64,000 nucleotides of DNA, taken from the NCBI RefSeq assembly GCF_000712055.1, contig NZ_JOOA01000002.1, positions 2,356,001 to 2,420,000 of the forward strand. The letters are read 5' to 3'. Every line of letters starts with the position of its first letter. Within the stretch, counting starts at the first letter, position 1. Positions 34,276 through 43,500 of the stretch are shown here, in pieces. The DNA comes from Ruminococcus sp. HUN007. Lineage in GTDB: Bacteria; Bacillota; Clostridia; Oscillospirales; Ruminococcaceae. The notes under the pieces were generated by a model, which saw only the letters and a program-made list of their open reading frames with translations, was not told the origin of the DNA and ran no database searches. The position numbers and the translations under genes were made by a program.

Positions 34276-37200
34276 TTATGCCTTGAATACTGCTCTTACG
34301 AAGTTGTAGATGTGAGCGTGGATACTGTTGTCGCCGTGGTAGCCGCCGTTTACGTAGTGCCAGATGTGCGGAACACCGTTCTTTTCGAAGTTGTTGTGGT
34401 AGTTCTTCGGGTTGTCGTAAACAACTGTATCGTTGCTGCCTGCTGTGATGAATACGAGTGACGGAGCTTCTTCTTCACTTGCCCACTTGAATGAACCTGA
34501 AACGCCAGGAGCAGGGCAGATAGCGCCGACATAACCGAAGAGGTCAGCACGCTGCATGCCGATGAGGAGAGATTCACGTCCGCCCATTGAGAAGCCTGTG
34601 ATGGCTGTGTTCTCACGGCCTGTCTTTACGCTGTAAGTCTTTTCGATGTGCGGCATGAGATCCTTGATAAGGTCGTTGATGAAGTTGTCGTATGCCTTGT
34701 TGTTTGCATCATCCATTGCTGTACAGTCTTTCTGTGTAGCACTTGAATAGATGTAAGGGAATACAACGATCATGTCCTCAGCTTCACCTGATGCGATAGC
34801 GTTGCCGATGATCTGACGCGTGTACATTGTGCCGTTGCCTTTGATGATCATTCTGTCCTGATTCTCCCAGTAACCGTGCATTACATAGAGCACCGGATAC
34901 TTCTTGTCAGCTGAGTAGCCTGCAGGGAGGAGAATGTTGTAAGGCTTGTCACGGTTACATGTAGTTGAATGGTATGTGCCGCTCTTTACTGTACCGTACT
35001 GAACACCTGATTTTTCCTTCTTGGAATCATCCGGTTCCTTTTCAGTGACCTTTATTGTTTTTGTGTATTCGGAAATTGTACGCATTTCAGCCTTCGGAGG
35101 TTCCGGAGGAGTGTTGTCCGGGAACGCGGTTATTGTTCCGAGGAGATATTTCTGAAGATTAAGTGCGTCTTCAGCGTTTGTCTCGCTGCTGTTGTCAACG
35201 TCGCCGTTTGACTGTGCGTTCTTGTTTGTGAATCCTCCGAGGATACCACCCTTGAGAGCGACAAGGTCAGCAACGGAGATTCTGCCGTCAAAGTCAACGT
35301 CGCCCTTCATCTTTGTAGGTGTCTTTACTGTTGACTTTGGTCCGTCTATCTTTGTTCCCTTAGGAGCAGCGATGATCTCGTCAACGAAGAAGTCGCATGT
35401 TTCTTCTGTTGTTTCAACGATGAGTGTGAGACCTGAAGCCCCTGCAGGTATCTTGTAGTTCGGGTTATAGAGCTGAACGTATTCGCCCTTGTTTGCGGAT
35501 GTCTGAGCGATTTTGTCGTACTGTGTCTCGCCGCCTGCATCGTACTGAAGAGTGAGCTTGAACTCTACTGCGTCAGCACCTGTGGTGTTTGTGAAGCATG
35601 CGCTGAATGCGTATTCCTCACCGGCCTTGAATATTCTTGAATCAAGGGACTTCTGGCCGCCGTTCCATGCGTCGCTTCGTCCGGATACTGAAAGTGAATT
35701 TGAGCCTGCATATTTTGAAGCTGAGCTCTTTTCAACTTTTGCACCGCCTCGTTCTGACCAGCCGTCTGTTCCGCTTTCGAATGTGTCGTGGAACCAGTAT
35801 CCGTTTGCGTCAAGTTCCGGAGGAGCCGGAGGTGTGTAATCACCACCTGCGTATTCCTGCCAGTCAGATTCCGGTACCAGTTTCATAAGTGCCTCGTATG
35901 CCGGCTTCGGTTTGTTCTGTCCGTCGAAAAGGAGCGCGTTCGAACCTGACTTCAGCCATGAGTTCGAATCGTTCGGTCCCCAGATGCAGACCGCCGTTAC
36001 CTTGCCCTTGTACTGTCCGCTTGTATTGCAGTCAATCGCTGCCTTGAAGACATCGCAGTACTTGTCAGCCTGCTGCTGGTATGAATACTTTCCGTTTTCA
36101 ACGCTTATATCAAGTTCTGTAACCTGTACGTCGCAGCCGATGGAAAGGAATTTCTTCATTGCAGTTACGTATGCAGATGTGCCTGAGAATCCGTTTCTGT
36201 CAGCGTTTATATGGCTCTGCATTCCCACACCGTCAAGAACGCCCTTGTCGTAGAGGCTCTTGCATGTGCTGTAGATGCAGTCGCGCTTGTGATCCCAGTA
36301 TTCATTATAGTCGTTGTAGTAGAGCTTGCATGATTTCGGTGCATACTGTCTTGCGTATGTGAATGCCTTTTCAATGAAGGCGTTGCTTCCGTAAACCTGT
36401 ACCCAAGGTGAGTTACCGTTATTGTAGCCCGGTGTTCTTGCACCGCCGTTGTTCTTTGTACGGTTTGAATCATCAGAGATACATTCGTTGCATACGTCGT
36501 ATGCGTACAGATCAAGGGTCGGATACTGCGTCTGGATAGCGTTGAACATGTTCTTTATGTAGCTTTCCATACGCTTGTCCATGGTGGATGAGTTTACCCA
36601 TGCACCGTTGTTGTTAAATCCTTCCTTGAAGAACCACTGTGGTGTCTGGCTGTGCCATACAAGAGTATGACCTCTTACGCCGATACCGTTCTTTGCACAG
36701 AAGTCGAAAATACTTGCACAGCTGTTGAGTGAGACCTTGATGTTGGTGTCAGTGCTTCCGTTCTGTACAAGAGTTGCGTCAGGTTTTGTCTCGTTTTCGC
36801 ATTCGATACTGTTGTAGTTGGTGAGGGCGAGTCCCTGAAGAGCGTTGTTTCTGACGTTCATTCCGTTGAAGATGTTACCGACGCGGAAATATTTTCCGAA
36901 GGCGAGTTTGAGACCTGCGTCGGCAGCGGAAACGGTGCCGTCAGTGTAACGGTTCCCTCTGACGGTAAAGTCATCAAAACTGAAATCGCATGTGCTGTCG
37001 GTCGTGATCTTGACAATAAATTCGCTGGCACCTTCAGGAGTCCTGAAGCTTCCGCCTATTTCTGTCCATTCACCGGATGAAACGGCATGTTCGTCGAGAA
37101 CTGCTGTTTCCCAGGTGGTTTCATCTGCAAGAAGATAGTCGAGTGTGATCTTAAAGTTTTCGGTATTTCCGCTTTCGTGCCTTACAAAAACTTTATAGTC

Positions 37201-37497
37201 GTACTTCTGTCCGCCCCAGAGGTAGAGGCCTTTGGCAGAGCTTACACCGTCTTCCGGCGAGAGACGGTTTGAAACGAGCATGCTGCGTGATCCGCCGTGC
37301 GGGTTCTGTTCATCGGGTGTGAGTTCGGTCATGTCACTCATGTTGCACCAGCCTTCGTAGCTGATGTCAAAGTCGTTCGAAACAATGACTGCATCAGCAG
37401 AGATCTGCTGAACGTCCGAAGACGGGAAAGCGGCGAGCGTACTTCCCGTCAGTGCCACAGCAGCGAGCGTGGCACAGGTTTTTCTGAATGTCTGCAT
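34276..37497 (-). CDS. Cellulosomal xylanase-esterase: CBM22-GH10-CBM22-dockerin-CE1
   Basis: 1073 residues, secreted (signal 1-35). Order: CBM22-like module (nt 37400-36940); GH10 endo-xylanase (36930-35860) with VRGHTLVWHSQTPQWF, acid/base Glu in DVCNECISDD and nucleophile Glu in TELDIS; second CBM22-like module (35820-35360, SGRSDAWNGG); internal dockerin (35310-35130, KGDVDFDGRISVADL, second loop GDVDNSSETNAED); and C-terminal CE1 esterase (34990-34276) with YVMHGYWENQ, nucleophile Ser in GFSMGGRES and a late GGYHGDNSIHAHI histidine region. It would cut the xylan backbone and remove feruloyl or acetyl groups. Single gene behind a 200-nt leader. Confidence 0.93.
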   Translation of the reverse strand: MQTFRKTCATLAAVALTGSTLAAFPSSDVQQISADAVIVSNDFDISYEGWCNMSDMTELTPDEQNPHGGSRSMLVSNRLSPEDGVSSAKGLYLWGGQKYDYKVFVRHESGNTENFKITLDYLLADETTWETAVLDEHAVSSGEWTEIGGSFRTPEGASEFIVKITTDSTCDFSFDDFTVRGNRYTDGTVSAADAGLKLAFGKYFRVGNIFNGMNVRNNALQGLALTNYNSIECENETKPDATLVQNGSTDTNIKVSLNSCASIFDFCAKNGIGVRGHTLVWHSQTPQWFFKEGFNNNGAWVNSSTMDKRMESYIKNMFNAIQTQYPTLDLYAYDVCNECISDDSNRTKNNGGARTPGYNNGNSPWVQVYGSNAFIEKAFTYARQYAPKSCKLYYNDYNEYWDHKRDCIYSTCKSLYDKGVLDGVGMQSHINADRNGFSGTSAYVTAMKKFLSIGCDVQVTELDISVENGKYSYQQQADKYCDVFKAAIDCNTSGQYKGKVTAVCIWGPNDSNSWLKSGSNALLFDGQNKPKPAYEALMKLVPESDWQEYAGGDYTPPAPPELDANGYWFHDTFESGTDGWSERGGAKVEKSSASKYAGSNSLSVSGRSDAWNGGQKSLDSRIFKAGEEYAFSACFTNTTGADAVEFKLTLQYDAGGETQYDKIAQTSANKGEYVQLYNPNYKIPAGASGLTLIVETTEETCDFFVDEIIAAPKGTKIDGPKSTVKTPTKMKGDVDFDGRISVADLVALKGGILGGFTNKNAQSNGDVDNSSETNAEDALNLQKYLLGTITAFPDNTPPEPPKAEMRTISEYTKTIKVTEKEPDDSKKEKSGVQYGTVKSGTYHSTTCNRDKPYNILLPAGYSADKKYPVLYVMHGYWENQDRMIIKGNGTMYTRQIIGNAIASGEAEDMIVVFPYIYSSATQKDCTAMDDANNKAYDNFINDLIKDLMPHIEKTYSVKTGRENTAITGFSMGGRESLLIGMQRADLFGYVGAICPAPGVSGSFKWASEEEAPSLVFITAGSNDTVVYDNPKNYHNNFEKNGVPHIWHYVNGGYHGDNSIHAHIYNFVRAVFKA

Positions 37498-37559
37498 AAC
37501 AATCCTCCCGTGTTAAAAACAGTTACTGGAAAGCGCCTGTCGGTGGTTCGGTCGGTCAT

Positions 37560-37727
37560 CGGAAAAGGGGCGCATCCCCTTTCCGGAAGTGACAGGTTTT
37601 TTCCGGGCATAAAATATAATTTTTAATGAAAATGAATATTTATATATTTCTCTCTGCTTATGTGTGTATTTGCGTTATCTGTATTTCTGCGATTGTAATT
37701 ATACCACAGAACTATTGTGCAAATCAA
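37560..37727 (-). promoter_or_regulatory. Xylanase promoter and long leader
   Basis: On the minus strand TTGATT (37722-37727), an 18-bp spacer and TATAAT (37698-37703). The transcript has about 195 nt of leader with a GC-rich hairpin (GGAAAGGGGATGCGCCCCTTTTCC on the minus strand is partly paired, 37560-37584) near the ribosome site. The other part of this 525-bp gap, 37728-37950, shows nothing clear. Confidence 0.6.
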
Positions 37728-37956
37728 CTCATTTTTCGAGAAAAAAGTGGAGAAAATGAATCGGAAGTTTACAAAATTGTGCTTATACACAAACGAACAT
37801 GTCAATTATTGCGGTAATGACCAAAATGAGCGAAATCTGCTTTGACAACCGCGAAATACCGTCAGTCTCAGTGACTCCTTAAAATGAATGATCGATTTGC
37901 ACAATAAAGTACTGTGCAGAACTGAAATAATATATTCATCCGAAACATAAATAAGA

Positions 37957-37986
37957 TTGACATTTAAGCTTCGGATAGTGTACAAT
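37957..37986 (+). promoter_or_regulatory. Promoter of the citrate synthase gene
   Basis: TTGACA (37957-37962), an 18-bp spacer and TACAAT (37981-37986), 37 bp before the start codon. Confidence 0.8.
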
Positions 37987-38022
37987 TATATATAGTTATA
38001 TTCCGCAGAGAGGATGTTTTGA

Positions 38023-39375
38023 ATGGATAAAAAGAAATTCGGTTCCACGCAGAATTTATGCAATAAACTGAAAGACTATTCTGCTGTTGATCCGTCTCTT
38101 TATGAAAAATTTAACGTGATGAGAGGCTTAAGAAAGCCTGACGGTTCAGGCGTTACTGCCGGCATCACCAAAATATGCAACGTTCACGGCTACGTAATGA
38201 ACGAAGGCGAACGTGAACCTACAAAGGGAGAACTGATCTACAGAGGATACGATATCAACGATCTCGTTACCAATGTTGAAAAGGAAGACCGCTACGGATA
38301 TGAAGAGGTAGCTTACCTTCTTCTTTTCGGCTCACTTCCTACAAAGGAGGAACTTGCCCAGTTCAACGATTATCTTGGCCATACCCGTGAACTTCCGGAT
38401 AATTTTGCTGAAGACATGATCCTCAAAGCTCCTTCCAGAAACATTATGAATAAAATGTCACGTTCAGTTCTTGCCCTCTATTCCTATGACAGCAACGGTG
38501 AGGACATGAGCCTTGAAGGTGAGATGCAGAAGGCTGTAAACCTCATAGCAAAGCTTCCGGTTATCATGAGTTTTGCATACCAGGTGCAGCAGAGACACTA
38601 CTACAACAAGAGTATGATAATCCATCCGTGCCGTCCTGAAGAAGGAATAGCACAGACAATTCTTTCTCTTTTAAGACGTGACAGGGAATACACACCTGAG
38701 GAAGCACATCTTCTTGACGTTGCTCTCATGCTCCACGCAGAACACGGCGGCGGAAACAACTCCACATTTACATGCCGCGTGCTCACTTCATCAGGTACTG
38801 ACGCATATTCAGCATACGCTGCAGCCATTGGTTCACTAAAGGGACCAAAGCACGGCGGTGCAAACATAAAGGTTGCCCAGATGATGAACGACTTCAAGGC
38901 AAACATCACAAACTGGGGAGACGACGCTGAAGTAGCAAGCTACATCAGAAAGACTATAAACAAGGAAACAAACGACGGAAGCGGACTTGTTTACGGTATG
39001 GGACACGCAGTCTACACACTTTCCGATCCGCGTGCGGTCATTCTCAAGAGAAAGGCTTTCGAACTTGCTGAAGGTACTGAAGCAGAGAAGGAATTCATGC
39101 TTATTGACGCCATCGAACGTCTTACACCGGAAGTATTCCGTGAAGTCAAGGGAAGTGAAAAGCCGATCTGTGCAAACGTTGACCTTTACTCAGGATTTGT
39201 ATACAACATGCTCGGCATCCCGCAGGATCTCTTCACTCCGCTGTTTGCGGTCGCAAGAATGGCCGGATGGGCAGCACACCGCATGGAGGAACAGCTCACA
39301 GGCGGACGAATCATCAGACCGGCGTACAAGGCGGTTGCCAAAAGACGCGAGTATACAAACATAAGCGAAAGATAA
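38023..39375 (+). CDS. gltA: Citrate synthase
   Basis: Condenses oxaloacetate and acetyl-CoA to citrate, giving precursors for glutamate. The active-site His regions LHAEHGGG and GPKHGGAN and the GMGHAVYTLSDPRA segment are intact. The 450-residue length and N-terminal extension (YEKFNVMRGLRKPDGSGV) match the clostridial branch. Single-gene unit with promoter at 37957 and a strong terminator; no aconitase or isocitrate dehydrogenase gene is adjacent. RBS AGAGAGGA. Confidence 0.95.
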   Translation: MDKKKFGSTQNLCNKLKDYSAVDPSLYEKFNVMRGLRKPDGSGVTAGITKICNVHGYVMNEGEREPTKGELIYRGYDINDLVTNVEKEDRYGYEEVAYLLLFGSLPTKEELAQFNDYLGHTRELPDNFAEDMILKAPSRNIMNKMSRSVLALYSYDSNGEDMSLEGEMQKAVNLIAKLPVIMSFAYQVQQRHYYNKSMIIHPCRPEEGIAQTILSLLRRDREYTPEEAHLLDVALMLHAEHGGGNNSTFTCRVLTSSGTDAYSAYAAAIGSLKGPKHGGANIKVAQMMNDFKANITNWGDDAEVASYIRKTINKETNDGSGLVYGMGHAVYTLSDPRAVILKRKAFELAEGTEAEKEFMLIDAIERLTPEVFREVKGSEKPICANVDLYSGFVYNMLGIPQDLFTPLFAVARMAGWAAHRMEEQLTGGRIIRPAYKAVAKRREYTNISER

Positions 39376-39386
39376 GAAATAAAAAA

Positions 39387-39425
39387 ACACTTGTTCGCGT
39401 AAAAACGAACAAGTGTTATATTTTT
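39387..39425. terminator. Bidirectional terminator between citrate synthase and SEC-C genes
   Basis: A perfect 12-bp stem AACACTTGTTCG/CGAACAAGTGTT, with A-run before and T-run after. Confidence 0.88.
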
Positions 39426-39435
39426 ATTATTATGA

Positions 39436-40566
39436 TCACTTAAGACCGCAGCATTTCTTGTATTTCTTTCCGCTTCCGCACGGACACGGAGCATTCGGGG
39501 AGATCTTTGAAGAAACGGCCTGATTTTTATTTGTGTTCTTTCTTCCTGCTGTTACGCCGGCAGCAGAAGCAGGCGTATTCAGAAAGCTGTTAAGAGCTGC
39601 AAAACCGTCAGGTGAAAGATTGCTCTTTAATATGGCTGTAAGTTCCGGTGAAGCATTCCTCAGGTCGGAATAGATCTCACTGCGGGTGAACTGCTTTAAG
39701 TCTCTGGAAATAAGAGCGCCGTTTACGAAGCCTGATATAAGTGACCAGAGATAAGGAAATGACGATGCGAAACGTGAAGTATCAGGAGTTTTGGTCCTGA
39801 TATTATCGACAACGGTCATCTTTGCATCGAACACCAGATAACGGAGCATGCTGATGTTATCATGCTTCGGATCTGCAAATTTCAGCTTTGCGGTTCTCAT
39901 GCCGAGCAGTGTGAGAGGATCGACCATGTTTGCATAAAGAATGAGCGAGATCTCAAATTCGGCTGCTGCTTTCTGGAATTCCGTGTCTGAAACAACGGAA
40001 GGAACAGCGTCCGCCATTATTTTTATAAGTCTGTCGGTTACAGGAGTTATTGAAATATCGTTCGGCGTTCCGGAAAGATATCTGATTATCGAAGAGAAAA
40101 ATGCTTTTCCGGCAGCCTTCGGATTGTTTCCGAGATATTCTTTAAGAAAATCCGGTGTGATGTCAGTTTCGATTTTATTGAGTTTACAGTCGCCCAGCAT
40201 AGAGTAGAGCATGGCGATGCACATTGCAGAATTATCGCCTGCGGGATCGAGTCTGCCAAGCAGGTCCAGAAGAGTGTTTTTAAGTTCTTCGTGTTCACCT
40301 GAGTCGAGCATGAATTCTGAGTAGTCCTGTATCAGGGAAGAAGATATCCTGTCAGATGCCAGGCATTTTCTGTACTGTGCTATGGCTTTTTTGCTCCATT
40401 TCCTGTCTGCATAGGCAACAGCGAGCATATGCTGTATCTCATCGTCGTTCTCGGAGACCGAAGTATTTTCAAGCAGCTTTATTGCTTTTCCGGGGTTATC
40501 ATTTTCAAGATATTCCGCAGCAAGCTTCAGGATTTCACTTTTTGATCCCGGTGAGTCTATAGCCAT
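39436..40566 (-). CDS. SEC-C zinc-motif protein with TPR-like repeats
   Basis: 376 residues, cytoplasmic. The N-terminal 100 residues (LAAEYLENDNPGKAIKLLEN; AVAYADRKWSKKAIAQYRKC) look like two TPR-type helical hairpins. The middle is helical without known motifs. The C-terminus PCPCGSGKKYKKCC is the SEC-C zinc-binding motif seen at the end of SecA and in many small proteins. A role in protein interaction or quality control is plausible but not shown. RBS AAAGGAAA. Confidence 0.85.
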   Translation of the reverse strand: MAIDSPGSKSEILKLAAEYLENDNPGKAIKLLENTSVSENDDEIQHMLAVAYADRKWSKKAIAQYRKCLASDRISSSLIQDYSEFMLDSGEHEELKNTLLDLLGRLDPAGDNSAMCIAMLYSMLGDCKLNKIETDITPDFLKEYLGNNPKAAGKAFFSSIIRYLSGTPNDISITPVTDRLIKIMADAVPSVVSDTEFQKAAAEFEISLILYANMVDPLTLLGMRTAKLKFADPKHDNISMLRYLVFDAKMTVVDNIRTKTPDTSRFASSFPYLWSLISGFVNGALISRDLKQFTRSEIYSDLRNASPELTAILKSNLSPDGFAALNSFLNTPASAAGVTAGRKNTNKNQAVSSKISPNAPCPCGSGKKYKKCCGLK

Positions 40567-40603
40567 GAGGTGTTTTCCTTTCTAAAATAAAAACAGATCT
40601 ATA

Positions 40604-40631
40604 GTAAACGGAAAAACTGTTTTCCGTTTAC
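40604..40631. other. Hairpin upstream of the SEC-C gene
   Basis: GTAAACGGAAAA/TTTTCCGTTTAC, a perfect 12-bp stem with a 4-nt loop, in the divergent gap between the SEC-C and HAD genes. It may be an operator or leader structure. Confidence 0.5.
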
Positions 40632-40712
40632 GGTCAGCCTGTATGCAGATCCGGAAACGGAGTCCGGAGATCTGCAAAGGCGTCATAAAACTTTAAACAA
40701 AGGAGTATTATC

Positions 40713-41549
40713 ATGTCAGAAATATTGTATATATCCGACCTTGACGGAACTCTGCTCGATACAAATGCAGAGGTGATGCCGGAAACAGTCCGGCTTATAA
40801 ATGAAGCCGCTGCAGGCGGTGCAAAGTTCAGCTTTGCCACAGCCCGTACAGCTGTAACCGCAGTGCCGATAACCTCCGGGCTGAATATCAGTGTGCCGGT
40901 GGTCCTTATGAACGGGGTCTGCGTTTATGATATACGTAAGAAAGAATACGTTAAAATTGAAAGCATACCGGATGAAGCATTTGCCGAAATGACCGGTGTA
41001 CTCAGAAACTTTCACCTTTCCGGATTCCTTTTTTCCATTACGGACGGTGAACTGGAGACCTGTTACGAAAACACTGATTCGGAAAACGCACGCAGGTTTT
41101 ATCAGGAAAGAACTGAAAGGTACGGTAAGCTTTTTATAAAGATCAATGATTTTTCGGAACGTGCCGGTAAAAACAACGTTTATTTTTCAGTTACGGACAC
41201 CAGAGAAAAACTGGAGCCGGTTTATGAACTGTTAAAGAAAATAAACGGTCTTCATATCAATTTCTACTGTGACGTTTACAATAAGAAATTCTGGTATATG
41301 GAAGTCAGTTCCGCAAAAGCTTCGAAGTACAATGCGGTAATGTTCCTGCGCCGGAAATACGGGTTTGACAAAGTTGTAGGGTTCGGCGATAATCTTAACG
41401 ATCTGCCTTTGTTCCGTGCCTGCGACGAAACCTATGCTGTGGAAAATGCACGCGATGAGGTAAAGTCAGCTGCTACGGGTATCATTCCTTCAAACACCGA
41501 AAACGGCGTTGCATTAAAAATCATAGATTTAGTAAAAAGGCCGCATTGA
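40713..41549 (+). CDS. HAD-superfamily phosphatase, Cof type
   Basis: 278 residues. The HAD motif I is ISDLDGTLLDT (nucleophile Asp in DLDGT), motif II lies in ATAR, and the late motif is GFGDNLNDLPLF (GDxxND). The inserted cap between residues 85 and 185 is of the C2B kind (Cof/YkrA group), which dephosphorylates small sugar phosphates or cofactors. The substrate is unknown. RBS AAAGGAG. Confidence 0.87.
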   Translation: MSEILYISDLDGTLLDTNAEVMPETVRLINEAAAGGAKFSFATARTAVTAVPITSGLNISVPVVLMNGVCVYDIRKKEYVKIESIPDEAFAEMTGVLRNFHLSGFLFSITDGELETCYENTDSENARRFYQERTERYGKLFIKINDFSERAGKNNVYFSVTDTREKLEPVYELLKKINGLHINFYCDVYNKKFWYMEVSSAKASKYNAVMFLRRKYGFDKVVGFGDNLNDLPLFRACDETYAVENARDEVKSAATGIIPSNTENGVALKIIDLVKRPH

Positions 41550-41566
41550 AATAATCGCGGCCGTAA

Positions 41567-41640
41567 CGTTCCCGAGGTGATTCGAACACCCGACCTACCG
41601 CTTAGGAGGCGGTCGCTCTATCCTGCTGAGCTACGGAAAC
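41567..41640 (-). tRNA. tRNA-Arg (anticodon CCT)
   Basis: 74 nt. The acceptor stem GTTTCCG pairs with CGGGAAC (one G-U), discriminator G, no encoded CCA. The anticodon stem ACCGC/GCGGT encloses CTCCTAA, giving CCT for AGG codons. The T loop is TTCGAAT. D loop and stem are normal. Confidence 0.95.
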
Positions 41641-41767
41641 ACATTTATTTTTTTGACTTATATTTTTAATTATATCATAAGCGCGTCTTAATTACAATAG
41701 TTATTTTAAAAATTTTAATGTACAAATAACGTGAAGTATGTTATAATTAAGCCTGTACGAAACCAGA

Positions 41768-41850
41768 GGAAACGCTGATTTATTCGCTGGTAACCGGAGA
41801 GTGTGACGGGTTTCTGCCGATCCGCTTCCGGGGATCCGGATCAGCGTTTC
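41768..41850. repeat. Dispersed hairpin repeat, copy in the trmN6 leader
   Basis: Ends GGAAACGCTGAT and ATCAGCGTTTC form a 10-11 bp inverted repeat around a core containing GGATCCGG-type dyads. It ends 9 bp before the ribosome site. Confidence 0.75.
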
Positions 41851-41873
41851 ACTAACGGAAAGGATATTCTGAA

Positions 41874-42602
41874 TTGAACGACAACTATTCATTTGAAAAA
41901 TTATCTGATACTGTATGGGTCTGTGCAAGTGAAGATCACCGTTTCGGTACAGATGCATTTCTTCTTACGGACTTTACTGCCTACAAGCGTAATGATCTCG
42001 TCTGTGAGCTTGGTACGGGCTGTGGCATAATCTCACTTATCATGTCGCGCGAAAACGCTCCGTCAAAGATCTATGCAGTTGATATACAGGAAAACGCCAT
42101 CGAACAGCTGAAACTCGGGATCGAGAAAAGCGGACTTACCAACATTGAACCTGTCTGCGCAGACCTTAAGGTCCTCTGGGATGATGCTCCGCTCGGCAGA
42201 TGCTCGCTCGTTGTATGCAATCCGCCGTACAAGGCAGCCAACGCCGGAATAGAAAGTGCGCTTACATCGCAGAGAATCGCAAGACACGAGATCCTGTGCA
42301 ATATTTATGATGTCTGTAAAGCCGCATCAAAGCTTCTGAAATTCGGCGGCAGACTGTGCATGTGCAACCGCCCTGAAAGACTCGGAGACGTTATATCAGC
42401 CATGAAGGAAGCAGATATTGAGCCTAAGCTCCTGCGCTTCGTCAGCAATACGCCTGAACAGGCACCGTGGCTTTTCCTTATCGAGGGAAAGAAAGGCGGA
42501 AAGCCGTACATGAAGGTAGCTCCGCAGCTGTATATGCAGGGTGAGGACGGCTATTCAGACGAAGTTAAGAAAATATACAGACTGACAGGTGAGGAGAGAT
42601 AA
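41874..42602 (+). CDS. TrmN6-like tRNA adenine-N6 methyltransferase
   Basis: 242 residues; TTG start with AAAGGAT upstream and no better codon nearby. A class I SAM methyltransferase: HRFGTDAFLLTDF at the N-terminus, SAM loop CELGTGCGIISL, acidic AVDIQ, and the N6-amino-methylase motif NPPYKA. This is the COG4123 family that modifies A37 of tRNA-Val in proteobacteria; the Firmicute target is inferred. The stop is two bases before rsmI, so the two form an operon. Confidence 0.87.
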   Translation: MNDNYSFEKLSDTVWVCASEDHRFGTDAFLLTDFTAYKRNDLVCELGTGCGIISLIMSRENAPSKIYAVDIQENAIEQLKLGIEKSGLTNIEPVCADLKVLWDDAPLGRCSLVVCNPPYKAANAGIESALTSQRIARHEILCNIYDVCKAASKLLKFGGRLCMCNRPERLGDVISAMKEADIEPKLLRFVSNTPEQAPWLFLIEGKKGGKPYMKVAPQLYMQGEDGYSDEVKKIYRLTGEER

Positions 42603-42604
42603 CG

Positions 42605-43438
42605 ATGCCGGGAACACTTTACGTACTTGGAACACCGATAGGAAATATTTCAGACATAACGCTGCGCGCTCTTGATATTCTGGGTGAGGTGGATTTTATT
42701 GCAGCTGAGGATACGAGAGTCACCCTGAAACTTCTTAACAGATATGATATTAAAAAGCCTCTTGTGAGCTATCATGATCACAGTTCGAGATCATGTGCTG
42801 AGACTATAATAAACAGACTTGCCGGAGGAGAAACGGCAGCGGTCGTTACCGATGCCGGCATGCCGTGTATTTCTGATCCGGGTGAAGACCTCGTGAAACT
42901 CTGCTACGAAAACGATATACCGGTAAGGGTGATACCGGGGCCAAGCGCAGTTGTTTCAGCCCTTGCTGTTTCCGGACTTTCCACATCACGGTTTTCATTT
43001 GAGGGTTTCCTTTCAGTTACACGAAAGCAGCGCATCGAGCATCTGGAAGAAGTGAAGGATAACAAAAACACCATGATATTCTACGAAGCTCCGCACAAGC
43101 TTGTGTCAACGCTTGAGGATATGCATGAATATTTCGGCGACAGGCGCATTTCGCTGTGCAGAGAACTTACCAAAGTCTACGAAGAGGTCATCAGGACAAC
43201 GCTTTCAGGCGCACTGGAATACTATTCGGAAAAATCACCGAAGGGAGAATACGTTCTTGTGATAGAAGGGAAACCGGAATCTGATGAGCCTGAGTGTACA
43301 ATAGAACTTGCGCTCGAAATGGTGCGCAGACTGGTGGATGAGGGTGAGAAGACCATCAGCGCCTGCAAGAAAGTCGCAAAGGAAACAGGATATAAGAAAA
43401 GCGAGCTTTACCAGATGATAAATTCGGAAAAAGAATAA
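42605..43438 (+). CDS. rsmI: 16S rRNA cytidine-1402 2'-O-methyltransferase
   Basis: 277 residues. The tetrapyrrole-methylase fold starts with LYVLGTPIGNISDITLRAL, then AAEDTRVTLKLL, DAGMPCISDPG and PGPSAVVSALAVSGL, all RsmI signatures. It methylates the ribose of C1402 in the decoding centre. Paired with the TrmN6-like gene as commonly seen in Firmicutes. A terminator follows at 43446. Confidence 0.95.
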   Translation: MPGTLYVLGTPIGNISDITLRALDILGEVDFIAAEDTRVTLKLLNRYDIKKPLVSYHDHSSRSCAETIINRLAGGETAAVVTDAGMPCISDPGEDLVKLCYENDIPVRVIPGPSAVVSALAVSGLSTSRFSFEGFLSVTRKQRIEHLEEVKDNKNTMIFYEAPHKLVSTLEDMHEYFGDRRISLCRELTKVYEEVIRTTLSGALEYYSEKSPKGEYVLVIEGKPESDEPECTIELALEMVRRLVDEGEKTISACKKVAKETGYKKSELYQMINSEKE

Positions 43439-43445
43439 AAAAAAC

Positions 43446-43474
43446 GATCCGCCCCGGTGCTGCCGGGGCGGATC
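43446..43474. terminator. Terminator between rsmI and htrA
   Basis: GATCCGCCCCGG/CCGGGGCGGATC stem, preceded by eight A residues (a T-run for the minus strand). Confidence 0.8.
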
Positions 43475-43483
43475 TTCATATTT

Positions 43484-43500
43484 GATCAGTGTTTCCTTAA
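43484..43500. repeat. Half copy of the dispersed repeat (right end only)
   Basis: GATCAGTGTTTCCTTAA matches the right end of the copies at 9959 and 62980. The minus-strand stop codon of htrA (43497-43499) is part of it. Confidence 0.6.

Noticed and set aside
37498..38022. Riboswitch in the xylanase-citrate synthase gap
   Set aside because: Promoters and one leader hairpin are visible, but no known riboswitch core could be recognised by eye.
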